A stretch of 64,000 nt of DNA from Gigantopelta aegis. Taxonomy: Eukaryota; Mollusca; Gastropoda; Neomphalida; Peltospiridae. This document shows, one piece after another, positions 37,701-45,420 of this stretch (position 1 is the first letter of the stretch; every line of letters starts with the position of its first letter). A model generated the notes under the pieces. That model searched no databases. It saw only the letters and a list, made by a program, of their open reading frames with translations, and was not told the DNA's origin. A program made the translations under genes and the position numbers. Location: NCBI RefSeq assembly GCF_016097555.1, contig NC_054704.1:46459026-46523025 (forward strand). Direction: 5' to 3'.

Positions 37701-38237
37701 CTTTATATACTAGATCTACTCTTATAATATGTCATGTATTTTTGTAGGCTATTATTTTGTTATTTACAAAACACTTTTAATTTTATTTTTACATCAAACA
37801 AAACTGAAATTATTTACAAAAAACTATCTGTAGGAGGAAACAAAAGGTTCCATTTTCGTAGTTTACACGTGGGCACTTTCTATTGCATCAGTTATGTCGA
37901 TTTTTCATCATTGTTGGTTCAAGTAACAATTAAAATGTTTCTTCAACAAATAATGATAATAAAATTGCAAAGCAGTTTCAAAATATACTATATTACTAAT
38001 ACATTTTTAAGTGCAGCGAATCATCAGGGACCGTCGCCGCCATGTTTTATTAATGCCGCCATGCTACATGTGGTCCCTACCATCTCCCACACTCATACAA
38101 GTCGTAGGTCTATGGGTTTGGTTGTCTTCTTAGCATAATGTTAAACTGAAATTAAAACAACATCAATGAATAAAATTAGTTTTACCAATGATTCTGCCAA
38201 CATCTTTTTGCTCGATATATAGACATGTAGTGTCCAT
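19273..38237 (-). CDS. Copy B: complete KH / Gly-rich / double CCHC zinc-knuckle protein (179 aa)
   Basis: Inverted paralogue of copy A and the only complete gene in the window. Exons in transcript order: 38237-38186, 32773-32718, 26197-26089, 24058-24040, 22865-22816, 21614-21596, 20649-20594, 19858-19781, 19373-19273. They total 540 nt and stay in frame from ATG to TGA. Residues 1-18 are [18 protein letters not shown], the KH domain runs to about residue 73, then come Gly/Arg-rich linkers and two [14 protein letters not shown] knuckles, ending CPDNAY. Differences from A: the third exon starts V-H instead of I-Y, D-Q becomes S-Q in the KH C-terminal half, one microexon is 6 nt longer, and two Gly tracts are one codon shorter. 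The short N-terminus comes from a changed start region compared with C. Introns 1 and 2 (5.4 and 6.5 kb) are swollen by transposons. The frame, splice sites and poly(A) signal are all intact, so I read it as a functional gene candidate. Confidence 0.88.
20088..20449 (+). mobile_element. LINE 3'-end fragment with 9-bp target duplication, private to copy B
   Basis: Bounded by TCATTAGTC at 20079-20087 and 20450-20458; A has the unbroken site near 11820. The insert is GC-richer than the intron and ends in a GATGATTATCATCGT tail, as 5'-truncated non-LTR elements often do. The apparent minus-strand 90-codon frame is incidental. Confidence 0.7.
21079..21461 (-). mobile_element. Full-length tRNA-headed SINE (long-head family) private to copy B
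   Basis: Flanked by a perfect 11-bp duplication AACTCATTCAA (21068-21078 and 21462-21472). It sits in the same intron as A's SINE but at a different base; A's uninterrupted target is near 10728-10740. Confidence 0.85.
22641..22700 (+). repeat. Poly-C tract of 60 nt
   Basis: Uninterrupted C run in an intron of B, 116 bp from the exon at 22816. The A counterpart (inverted near 9050) has only five such bases. The exact length may be an assembly approximation. Confidence 0.9.
22977..23924. mobile_element. pogo/Tc1-type element without intact transposase
   Basis: Ends CAGTGAAACCTGTGTAAACC and its inverse GGTTTAGACAGGTTTCACTG, flanked by TA on both sides. 948 bp, private to B; no long frame. Confidence 0.75.
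24194..24922. mobile_element. TTAA-flanked element, copy 1
   Basis: TTAAAGCCGCACACCCTAGTT at the left (less one base at the quoted edge), AACTAGGGCGTGTCCCTTTAA inverted at the right. Aligns end to end, inverted, with 61723-62553. The small frames inside (about 70 codons, both copies) show no known domain. Confidence 0.75.
25032..25250 (-). mobile_element. SINE fragment in intron 3 of B
   Basis: Short-head family body and tail, with internal deletions; head missing. Confidence 0.55.
26308..26590 (-). mobile_element. tRNA-headed SINE (short-head family), intron 2 of B
   Basis: Positional counterpart of the SINE in intron 2 of A and C: it is preceded on B's strand by TAAAATGTTTAGAAT and followed by ATGATTAATTTTGAC, as in C. 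Confidence 0.75.
26903..28512 (-). mobile_element. Tc1-like DNA transposon
   Basis: Inverted ends TACTACTCAAAAGAATTTAA (left) and the complementary TTAAATTCTTTTGAGTAGTA (right), TA at the borders, 1.6 kb, the usual Tc1 size. It lies in intron 2 of B and carries a transposase on B's strand. Confidence 0.85.
27114..28191 (-). pseudogene. Tc1-like DD34E transposase, frameshifted
   Basis: Catalyses cut-and-paste transposition at TA sites in the family. The N-terminal frame (28191 to about 27530) has two helix-turn-helix-like segments (RNVALRLGVSQSVVGQLW; RPRSGRPRSTT linker) and FTDESRF with the first catalytic Asp. The second frame (to 27114) has LQDDNARPHRA and YSPDLAPIEWAWDELGRR with the second Asp and the Glu, spaced 34 residues apart, and ends CIRARGGFTHY. 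The two frames overlap near 27480-27530, at a G run, so one frameshift separates them. Total length is close to the family's usual 340 residues. Apart from that shift the motifs are all present, which suggests recent activity. Confidence 0.85.
28513..29739. other. Intron 2 of B, part with GGACGA-type short repeats
   Basis: Motifs like GGACGATTCGTCCAC (28613-28630) and GTGGACGATCATCCGTGGAC (29301-29320) bracket about 700 bp and are partly inverted; perhaps a degraded element. Otherwise nothing recognised. Confidence 0.35.
29740..30297. repeat. Dispersed repeat, copy 1 (pair with 33366-34290)
   Basis: Shares with the second copy a run of conserved blocks, for example CACTTCCGTT, GTGATATCCCCCC and GACCGTTCTGATCA. 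Both are in introns of B, same orientation. Confidence 0.55.
30389..30925. repeat. Dispersed repeat with TTAACCTTCTGAGTACTGCA start, copy 1
   Basis: Matches 37029-37620 closely (GCGAGATATC, CGTCACGTCAGTCGATAT, ATGGCGGCACG). A TTAA followed by CCTT could be a piggyBac-type end; no matching inverted end was found. Confidence 0.55.
30926..31132 (+). mobile_element. SINE fragment (long-head family), truncated at both ends
   Basis: Starts at GGTACTGGGTTCGGATCCC, inside the head, and stops at GCCTGTCGTAAAAG. Copy 2 of the host repeat reads straight through the site, giving the empty site. Confidence 0.7.
32215..32546. mobile_element. MITE with CAGGGCTCGAACTTAA ends
   Basis: Sixteen-bp inverted ends with one mismatch; AATTA directly repeated on both sides. 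332 bp, hAT-like ends. Confidence 0.65.
33366..34290. repeat. Dispersed repeat, copy 2, interrupted by a MITE
   Basis: Second copy of the 29740 repeat; a 372-bp insertion at 33699-34070 separates its halves and a C-run marks 33631-33652. Confidence 0.55.
33699..34070. mobile_element. MITE with CAAGGGTTGAAATTT ends
   Basis: Inverted ends CAAGGGTTGAAATTT and AAATTTGACCCCTG, placed exactly where copy 1 of the host repeat is uninterrupted. Confidence 0.5.
34876..35189. mobile_element. MITE with CAGTGTTCGAGATTAA ends
   Basis: Perfect 16-bp inverted ends; flanks TAGAG and TAGGG. The interior repeats GGGATACCAGA-like motifs. Confidence 0.7.
35920..36037. mobile_element. 118-bp MITE with 8-bp target duplication
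   Basis: Ends AGGGTTAAAAAT / AATTTTCAACCCT, flanked by GTTATTAC at 35912-35919 and 36038-36045. Confidence 0.7.
36166..37013. mobile_element. Foldback-type element with repetitive arms, copy 1
   Basis: Left arm is an array of GTCATTTCGTACC variants, right arm an array of the complement GGTACGAAATGAC. Unrelated centre of about 550 bp. In intron 1 of B. Confidence 0.65.
37029..37830. repeat. Dispersed repeat with TTAACCTTCTGAGTACTGCA start, copy 2
   Basis: Second copy, in intron 1 of B, with a 45-bp extra segment near 37170. Homology continues to sequence right of the SINE fragment in copy 1. Confidence 0.55.
38186..38237 (-). CDS. First coding exon of copy B, shortened N-terminus
   Basis: Fifty-two nucleotides: M-D-T then [15 protein letters not shown], ending in phase 1 before gtaaaa. 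Upstream, B and C align through CACGTGAAG; B then runs almost directly into ATG-GAC-ACT-ACA-TGT, while C has about 120 bp more of N-terminal coding sequence. The B start is the first ATG after the shared promoter-proximal block, which is why I chose it. Confidence 0.8.
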
Positions 38238-38242
38238 TTTAC

Positions 38243-38251
38243 CTTCACGTG
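38243..38251 (-). promoter_or_regulatory. Conserved CACGTG block upstream of copy B
   Basis: Counterpart of the block upstream of C. B/C homology upstream of the start codons extends to about 39150 (B) and about 43840 (C), apart from private insertions and microsatellites. Confidence 0.45.
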
Positions 38252-38392
38252 CGATTGAACAAGATATAGAATGATGTCGAGTAATTTTGAGCGCAACACT
38301 TCAACGCAGATCTAAAGCAGTGAAGCTAAATATTTATCGACTTATCGACTAGTTGTACCTAATGATCTTTCCACACAGCATTTAAGAAGACT

Positions 38393-38446
38393 CAATCTAA
38401 TTAAAATTAGCTCCACTATTACATGGAGCTAATTTTAATTAGATTG
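38393..38446. mobile_element. 54-bp palindromic mini-element with 9-bp target duplication
   Basis: Perfect 23-bp arms beginning CAATCTAATTAAAATTAGCT around an 8-bp loop, flanked by AAGAAGACT at 38384-38392 and 38447-38455. Just upstream of the B/C shared promoter block. Confidence 0.85.
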
Positions 38447-38488
38447 AAGAAGACTGATTTGGTATAATTAGTAAAAAAATGTTTTAAA

Positions 38489-38596
38489 ATAAATAAATAA
38501 ATAAATGAATAAATAAATAAATAAATGAATATATATATTATTAAACAACTGAACTGTTGGTAGCAGTTTTATTATATATATTTTTTTTTAATGCAA

Positions 38597-38688
<92 letters not shown>
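38489..38688 (+). repeat. Microsatellites: (AAAT)n then (CT)44
   Basis: AAAT/GAAT repeats at 38489-38530 and a pure CT run at 38601-38688, upstream of B and absent upstream of C. Confidence 0.9.
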
Positions 38689-38692
<4 letters not shown>

Positions 38693-39524
38693 ATTTCATG
38701 AGATTTCTTACGGCATGGTAACACAGGAAGCTAGTTTTACTGGACGCGATTCGATCCGTTTGTAACACAGTGTGCAAGGTACAAGTTCGCTATTTATTCC
38801 AGAATAATTTATTAAAATATTAAGTGTGGAATCGATTACCTAGTAGTTATTTATTATAAATAAATGTAAAAATATGTATATACCCCCTCATTCATGTATA
38901 TATAATGTTTGTTAATTTAGTTCTACCACTTTGAACTAAGAAATTACTTCTAAATTTACCAATCGATAAATGTAAATTATACATGTATGTAGTTAGCATG
39001 ACGTTAGTTCGCTTTTCTATATTTAACAACACGACAACTCTACTCCAAACTAGAGGGTGGGGAGAAGGGGCACAAATTATAATTTTATTTAAAACTAGTA
39101 TGCTTAGTTGAAAAATTACTCACTAACAGGGCATAACAGTGCCAAATATTAAAGGTTAAATGACATAAAGGTTGCTTAGGATCATACATATTTCTGACCA
39201 TGAAAGAAAGTTAGATTTTTTAAAACTAGGCCTATACTTAAATAATCGTCTTAGTATGTGCAAAATTGTTGGTCAACTATGGCCACTATCATAGTTGGGG
39301 AGGATCAGCGGGTCAATCTAATTAAAATTAGCTCATGTGGAGCTAACAGCAGCACGTTGGAGCTCGATCATATCCAGTTGACCTTTCGTTCGACCAATCA
39401 AAACCTTACTTGCAAAATCATGCCAGTGATTTGAAAAGAATTTGAAAACATTCGGGATTATGCCGAGGGTATACGGAATGATTCGGGTAAATTACGAAGT
39501 ATGCCGGAAACTAATTTCAATATA

Positions 39525-40779
39525 AAATTCCAAGCTAACTTGCGATGAGGACAGACGTCTCGCCATGTACTCTCGAGTTACCCCCCCCCCCCACCTGGGG
39601 GGACTCTTACTGAGTTACGGGAAGCTACTTGAATATCGCGTCACTTACACCGGGTCACGGGCTTCCGTGGCTTTGGTGTACGGCGACGCGATCGTACAGA
39701 AGAAGAGGAGATGAAGGAAGAGGAAAAGCGCGCCAGGAACGGCACGGGGGGAGGGGGGGGACCAAAACTGGCGGCTCAGCCGCCAGCGGCGGTCCCTTCT
39801 GCGACGCCGCCCCCAGCCTAGCCTGAGTTGAGGAAACCTGCTACGCCGGAACCGTCGACCACCGAGAGGGACAGACTCAACACCGCGGTGTGTGAGACGC
39901 CCCGTAAAGGCCCTCCATCGCCGACCACTACGTGGTCCAGACAGAACTGGCCGGTATCCCCGGTACTGCCAGTCGTCAAGCCACCGGCCCGATCAGCCGC
40001 CGTTGGAAAGAGGAAGGCCGTCGCTCAGCCGAGCGACCAACCTGACAAGGCCCGGCCTCCACCTTCACAATCACCGTCCACCTCCGACTCGGAAGCCGTC
40101 TGGAAAGTTCAGATCGGGAAAATCAGGTCCGGCTTCCTGAATTTCGTGCAGGGGGACACCTCGGATCCGGCATCACTGATGGGCGGACTAGTGAAACCAG
40201 AACTGAAACAACTGCCTGATGGAAGCGCTTACGAGCAACACACCATCAAATCTACAGCCGGCAAGACGGGGTTGGTACTAACTCAGCGCCTAGAAAGAGT
40301 CTACCGACAAGCGGTCCTGGTTAGAGAGATGGATCACACCATCCACATGATCGTCAAGGCCCTTTTCGGCAACGACTACCGGAGTGTCATAACCATCCTC
40401 GCCGACCAGAGATGGAAGCACTTCATCCCCGCCTTTGCCGGCTCTCCGCTCATCGGTTCGCCGTAGACCAACCTCCAACGGCCTTAACGAGGCCACTCAC
40501 GTGGACATATATATCGGACTTTAAACATTTAGACTTTTGTTCAAAATTTTATGTCGAAATTACTTCTCTTTTTTTTTAATATTATTAAATAGTCCGATCC
40601 TCTCTTCTTTCTCTTATTTATTTTTGGACTGTCCTTCTAAAATGCTCCAAATTATATAAATATTCGGCCGAGCAGTCAATTCTCTTTATTTTTGGCTTGT
40701 AATTTTTTTATTATTTTTTTTATTCTATTAACTTTTGACTAATTGCTATTTTCAAAATTCTGTCCATTTTCAACACTAC

Positions 40780-40810
<31 letters not shown>

Positions 40811-40925
40811 ATCCCGAGTCCGGCCACCGATCTTATCGGAGGTCAGACTCGGGATGGGCGTGTTCGAAACCCTAGTGATATACCACTAGGCACGTTAAAC
40901 TGGTTATCATCATCATCATCATCAT
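39525..40925 (+). mobile_element. Nested non-LTR-like insertion with (ATC)n tail
   Basis: GC-rich 5' portion and ORF, AT-rich 3' part with C-runs, a hairpin CCCGAGTCCGGCC / GGTCAGACTCGGG at 40813-40855, then GTTATCATCATCATCATC at the end. A simple-repeat tail and insertion into another transposon fit a LINE-type or LINE-mobilised element, but no reverse transcriptase is present. Confidence 0.5.
39828..40466 (+). CDS. ORF in nested element, 212 codons, function unknown
   Basis: Uninterrupted and strongly GC-rich compared with the window. N-terminal 90 residues are Pro/Ser/Thr/Lys-rich and probably disordered. From about residue 95 there is a more folded-looking region (VWKVQIGKIRSGFLNFVQGD ... 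LTQRLERVYRQAVLVREMDH). No zinc knuckle, protease, RT or nuclease motif seen. It could be an ORF1-like nucleic-acid-binding protein of a retroelement. I do not recognise it. Start uncertain; the frame is open a few codons upstream. Confidence 0.45.
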   Translation: MRKPATPEPSTTERDRLNTAVCETPRKGPPSPTTTWSRQNWPVSPVLPVVKPPARSAAVGKRKAVAQPSDQPDKARPPPSQSPSTSDSEAVWKVQIGKIRSGFLNFVQGDTSDPASLMGGLVKPELKQLPDGSAYEQHTIKSTAGKTGLVLTQRLERVYRQAVLVREMDHTIHMIVKALFGNDYRSVITILADQRWKHFIPAFAGSPLIGSP

Positions 40926-41277
40926 TAAGACGGGAAAAAACCCGTGATGGTATAGCCATAAAATCTGTTTATACTAGTATACAATCCAGAGTTTATTACT
41001 GCACATTTCCCCCTGCTTTTTCAATGTTGAAATAGACCAACAAGTTCGCCTGTTGCATAAATAGTCTCGACCGATATTTTTAGAATTTGTATGCTCCCGA
41101 ATAACGTTATAAAAGGCGAAGTTTAATTGGTCGATATTTAAATTGTTATTTATAGATGAAATGTCACCTGGACATGGGAGCCCATGCAATGCTGTTAGAT
41201 CTACTGGTGAGACCAGTAGAGCTAATTTTAATCAGATTGATCACCTGTCATCCTTTAATACAGACCTGTGTGAAACG

Positions 41278-41796
41278 TTAAAGGGACATTCCTGAGTTTT
41301 CTGCATTGTAAGATATTTTCGACTAATAAAATATTTCTACGATTAAACTTAAAAATTAAATATATTTTCTTGATTAGAACATCAGTGTCTGTATATTCAA
41401 TGTGTTTCTGGTCGTCTTAATATTTGTAAGAAGTCCAAACTGGAATTTGTCTTCAAATAATTTCGTACGTACGAATTTTTGTTTCTGTTTTACAAAATAA
41501 AATGAAATTTAACCTAATACAAATATTAGAATGATCAGAAACACATTTAATATACAGCCTCTAATATTTTATATTAATATGTAATTACAATCGTTAAAAA
41601 GTCTCTGTTAGGATTTTTTTTTTTTTTAATTTAACCTAGTACAATTATTAGAACGATCAGAAACACTTTTAATATACACCCACTAATATAATATTTTATG
41701 CAGAAAAATATATTTGACATGTAATTAGTCGTCTAAAAGTCTCTGTTAGTCGATAACATCTTTAAAATTGCAGCAAACTCAAGAATGTCCCTTTAA
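41278..41796. mobile_element. TTAA-flanked MITE, same family as the one at 500
   Basis: TTAAAGGGACATTCCTGAG at the left, the inverted GAATGTCCCTTTAA at the right. An internal partial duplication around a T-run near 41612 lengthens it to 519 bp. Confidence 0.75.
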
Positions 41797-42197
41797 CGTG
41801 ATTGCCGATGTTTCACGACAGTATTAAAATACATGAGACAAATCCAAGGTGCGTATGTGTTTAGCAATCAACTTTTGATTACAAAAACACCCATTAGATC
41901 GAGGATTCCTAGTAAGTGATTAAATTAGAAAATATCCAATGTACTCAATTAAGCATGACCTCAATTAACGTATGATTACATATTAAATTCGAAAACAACA
42001 TATCTATTGAATTAATATAAGCAGACAAACAGTCAGACAGACAGACAGACAGACAGACAAATATTTGATTAAAGTCTCGCCTTACGTACTGTACACATTA
42101 ATAAAATACAATTTAAAATACAGTATAAAAGTATATTCCTTACAGGAACTATGAGAGACTATAAATAAAATAAAAAGTATAAAAAAGAACGTACATA

Positions 42198-42202
<5 letters not shown>

Positions 42203-42263
<61 letters not shown>
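42203..42263 (+). repeat. (TA)n microsatellite
   Basis: About 30 TA units followed by CACACA; the Tyr/Ile-rich frame across it is an artefact. Confidence 0.95.
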
Positions 42264-42272
<9 letters not shown>

Positions 42273-42549
42273 ATAAAAGTTTCAAACTATTATCATTAAA
42301 TTTGTATTATAAATAATATTAAGTATTAAAGGACGCATAACCACATGTAAGTTAAAAACATAAAAGTGTTTGGCGACGTGTTAACAGTAAACATAGGGTT
42401 ATGGCAGTATTAAAAACTAGGTTCTTACTGGACATTAAGAATCAAAAATAGTTGAGACCTCATACATCATATGTATATGGGTACATAGACGAATATCCTT
42501 GAGCTATCCTTGACATGCCATATCCATGCTTGTCGAGTCATCATAGTGT

Positions 42550-42742
42550 CAGGGCCGAACCCTCCGGGGTGGGGTGTGGCAGGAGGGCAGTTGCCCCCCC
42601 CCCCCCCCCGAGAATCTTACTTTCTTTTTTTACTCCAGAAAACAGCATACACATCTCAGGGTTTAATTTGTATAGTGTTTCATTTGTTTATAAAAAGTAG
42701 TCCCCCCCCTCCCCCTAGGATTTTGATCAGGGTACGGCCCTG
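42550..42742. mobile_element. MITE with CAGGGCCG ends
   Basis: Inverted ends CAGGGCCGAACCCT and AGGGTACGGCCCTG; two C-runs inside. 193 bp. Confidence 0.6.
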
Positions 42743-43565
42743 ACTGTGTGTCCACGACAAGAAGTTATCCAGTGTAATAATTGTTATTTGTGGCAACACC
42801 ATACGTGTAACTCGGGTATCTCGCGACAAGTTTACCGTCAAGCTGTGGAAATGCGGACATCCAACAGACATGCAATACTTGTCAGTTGCAATTTGATCAT
42901 TCTATGGTGAGTCAACCTATTTCCATACACATTAAAAATGATTACTAAATAATAATTTACTATTACCTAGTGATGTTCTAATGATCAATTATAACAGTTA
43001 TGATTATCGATTATAAAAAAAATCCATAATCGATTGTGTGGGGAAAATATTAACTGTAGCCTAATAGTTCCTCCAGTTTATAAATATGCTGGGGTTTGCG
43101 TTATTAAATAGTTTTTAAAGGTAAAATTAGCCATTTATAGGTGAACACGACAAAAGGTGCATGGTCCTTATATATTTCAACTCCTTCTAAAATCGATATA
43201 ATTCTAATCGAAAGTTGACCGACTGATGCCACCCGATTAATAACAATGACGTGGATACGATTCGTCCCTGGACATTTCGTACTTCACTTGTAATCGGTGG
43301 TATTTACGAACTTCAAACTTTCATAAATTATATTTACAAATTATAATTTCTAAATTTATTTCTTTCATCGTGTTTTCGGCAAATCTAATACGCCTATCTC
43401 TTTGATAAATTCAACTTACAAGCTACAAATAATTGACAAATAAATCAGTTACTGATAGGCCTACTATTAAAAGTTATTTTAATACGTGCCGAGATTACCG
43501 AAATCCGAAGTGAATTACGGTAACTTCGGAGTTCAGTATAGCTGGGAACCCAACAAAATATGGTC
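42743..43565. other. B/C spacer, nothing recognised
   Basis: AT-rich sequence without exon, terminal repeat or known family. Confidence 0.4.
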
Positions 43566-43713
43566 TAGGATCGATCCCCGTCGGTGGACCCATTGGACTA
43601 TTTCTCCATCCAGCCAGTGCTCCACAACTGGTGTAACAAAGGCCGTGGTATACTGCATATAAAAGATCCCTTGCTGCTAATCGAAAAGAGTAGCCCATGA
43701 AGTGGCGACAGCA
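43566..43713 (+). mobile_element. SINE fragment
   Basis: Body segment GATCGATCCCCGTCGGTGGA through AAAAGATCCCTTGCTGC, head and tail missing. Confidence 0.6.
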
Positions 43714-44814
43714 AAAGATAAAATGACACACTTTCGTATCAATACCCCATGTTCCAGCATCATATTTTGTAAAGCTTGGAGACACGAACGTGAGTCTGTA
43801 AAAATAATATATTTGGATTCCACAGCCTATCTGGCACTGTTATTCCCGTTTGGTCAGTAATTGTTCAACTAATCAAAATTATAATTTGTATCCCTTCGTT
43901 CCCACCCTTTTATTTTTGAGTAGATGTGTCGTGTTGTTAAATATAGAAAAGCGAACTAAACGTCATACAATCTACATACAATGGATAATTCACATTTATC
44001 GACTGGTAATTTCTTAAGTTCTAAGTGGTATAAATAAATCGGACTTTTGGAAACAATATATACATGTACGTGCAAGAGGGAGAGGGTACAAAACCACCTG
44101 TGGGTATATGCATATTTGTACAATTATTTATCATAAATAACTACTAAGTAATCGATTCCACACGTAAAACAAGCTTCCTGTCTTAATATGTCGTAAGAGA
44201 TATGAAATAAGCAAATCCACAAAACCAAGGTTAGGTCAGGCATGAGATAGATGAGTTGCACAAAGACAGCAAACTTGTCAGTATCAGTCTGGATTAGCAT
44301 TATATATATATATATATCAACTATATATATATATGTATCAAATAAATATGCCCAGTTCCAATAAAACTTTTTTTTTTTTAACCAGTGAATTAAATTATTT
44401 GGTTGTAAATATAAATTTACATAGAGTATAATGTTTATTTTTTAAAGCAAAAGTTAGTACACTGTAAATGCGGTTGACAAGTAGTTGCCATCGTGCAACT
44501 TTAAGATTGCAACTTGAAGCATTTGACAGTGATTCATAAGAAGTATAAGAACCTTATTTAATTATAGAATTTAGACTGTACACCAAATTACCCCCCCCCC
44601 CCCCCACACACACACACCATCCGAAGAGAAGGACCGAGACAGAGGAATGAAAGTAAGAGAGAGAGAGGCAGACATATTGACAGACAGAAAAAGAGAGAAG
44701 AAATGCTATACTTAGAGAATGCTGTTCTTTGTATCTGCCGCCGCTATTACTTAGGCTACCCTATATATATATTTTTTATTGTTATTATTCTTTTTAATTA
44801 TTCATGGAATGGAA

Positions 44815-45015
44815 TGGAAAATTGTTTAACATGCACATCCAGAGCAAGCTCTTGTAGCGCACGCCTGTCCTGGGCACAAGTACTGTCCTCAGCCGGTTCT
44901 TCCGTCCAGGACAGGAAGGGGTTGGGGTGGGTGAAGGAGAGACCGCCTGCACTGGCAGGTGCAAGGGAGCACCAGCAGACCAAACTTGATGAAGGAAGTT
45001 TGGCGCAATTCTGAT
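44815..45015 (+). repeat. Dispersed repeat upstream of copy C, homologous to 14715-14990
   Basis: Sits within the B/C-homologous upstream region but is absent from B, so it is a private insertion about 250 bp before the C start. Confidence 0.45.
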
Positions 45016-45227
45016 GGTCGTTCTAAAGAATAAAAGGTATAAGAGCTACGTATAGTTTGGATTTTAGTAGGCCGAGAGTTCATTAATCATACCAAACCAA
45101 CCTTCTTATAAACGCCTTGTGGCAACATCATTAGGTACAACTAGACGATAAATATTTAGCATCTCTGCTTTAGGCATGTTTTGACGTATTGCACCCAAAA
45201 TTGCTCGATATCTTTATATCTTATTAA

Positions 45228-45240
45228 ATCCCACGTGAAG
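45228..45240 (+). promoter_or_regulatory. Conserved promoter-proximal block with CACGTG E-box (copy C)
   Basis: CACGTGAAG lies about 30 bp upstream of the C start and, inverted at 38243-38251, just upstream of the B start. The surrounding 120 bp (an ACAACTAG...GATAAATATTTAGC stretch, then CAAAATT-CTCGA) also align between B and C. It is the best candidate for a shared core promoter or 5' UTR element. Function is inferred from conservation only. Confidence 0.45.
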
Positions 45241-45266
45241 TTAAAATAAATTGTTTGTCGTTAGTA

Positions 45267-45420
45267 ATGACAAGTTTTAGGGGTGGTTTATCAGGTCGAG
45301 GGGGTGGAAGTCCCCAAAAGCAAAATTCAGAAAGTTCAAACTGGCGTTCACATGAAGACGACAATGGAGGGAATTCTACATGTCTGTATATCGAGCAAAA
45401 AGATGTTGGTAGAATCATTG
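45267..45420 (+). CDS. First coding exon of copy C, with RG-rich N-terminus and KH start
   Basis: Reads M-T-S-F-R then GGLSGRGGG, a Ser/Asn/Asp-rich stretch, and the KH opening [14 protein letters not shown]. It ends with one base of a Gly codon before the donor gtaaaa at 45421; the next exon begins GC-AAA-GGT, restoring G-K-G-G. An upstream TTG in the same frame at 45255 is not needed as a start. The last 14 residues match B's first exon; the preceding 40 do not exist in B. Confidence 0.85.

Larger units (their letters stand above)
39314..41239 (-). mobile_element. CAATCTRATTAAAATTAGCTC element carrying a nested insertion
   Basis: Ends CAATCTAATTAAAATTAGCT and its inverse at 41219-41239. 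Its two halves (39314-39524 and 40926-41239) align inverted with 14095-14470, showing that the material between was inserted later. Confidence 0.65.

Noticed and set aside
37734-38138. 134-codon frame on the + strand in intron 1 of B
   Set aside because: No domain, no splice or poly(A) context, and partly within a dispersed repeat.
42082-42285. Frame of alternating Ile-Tyr on the minus strand
   Set aside because: It is the translation of a (TA)n microsatellite.
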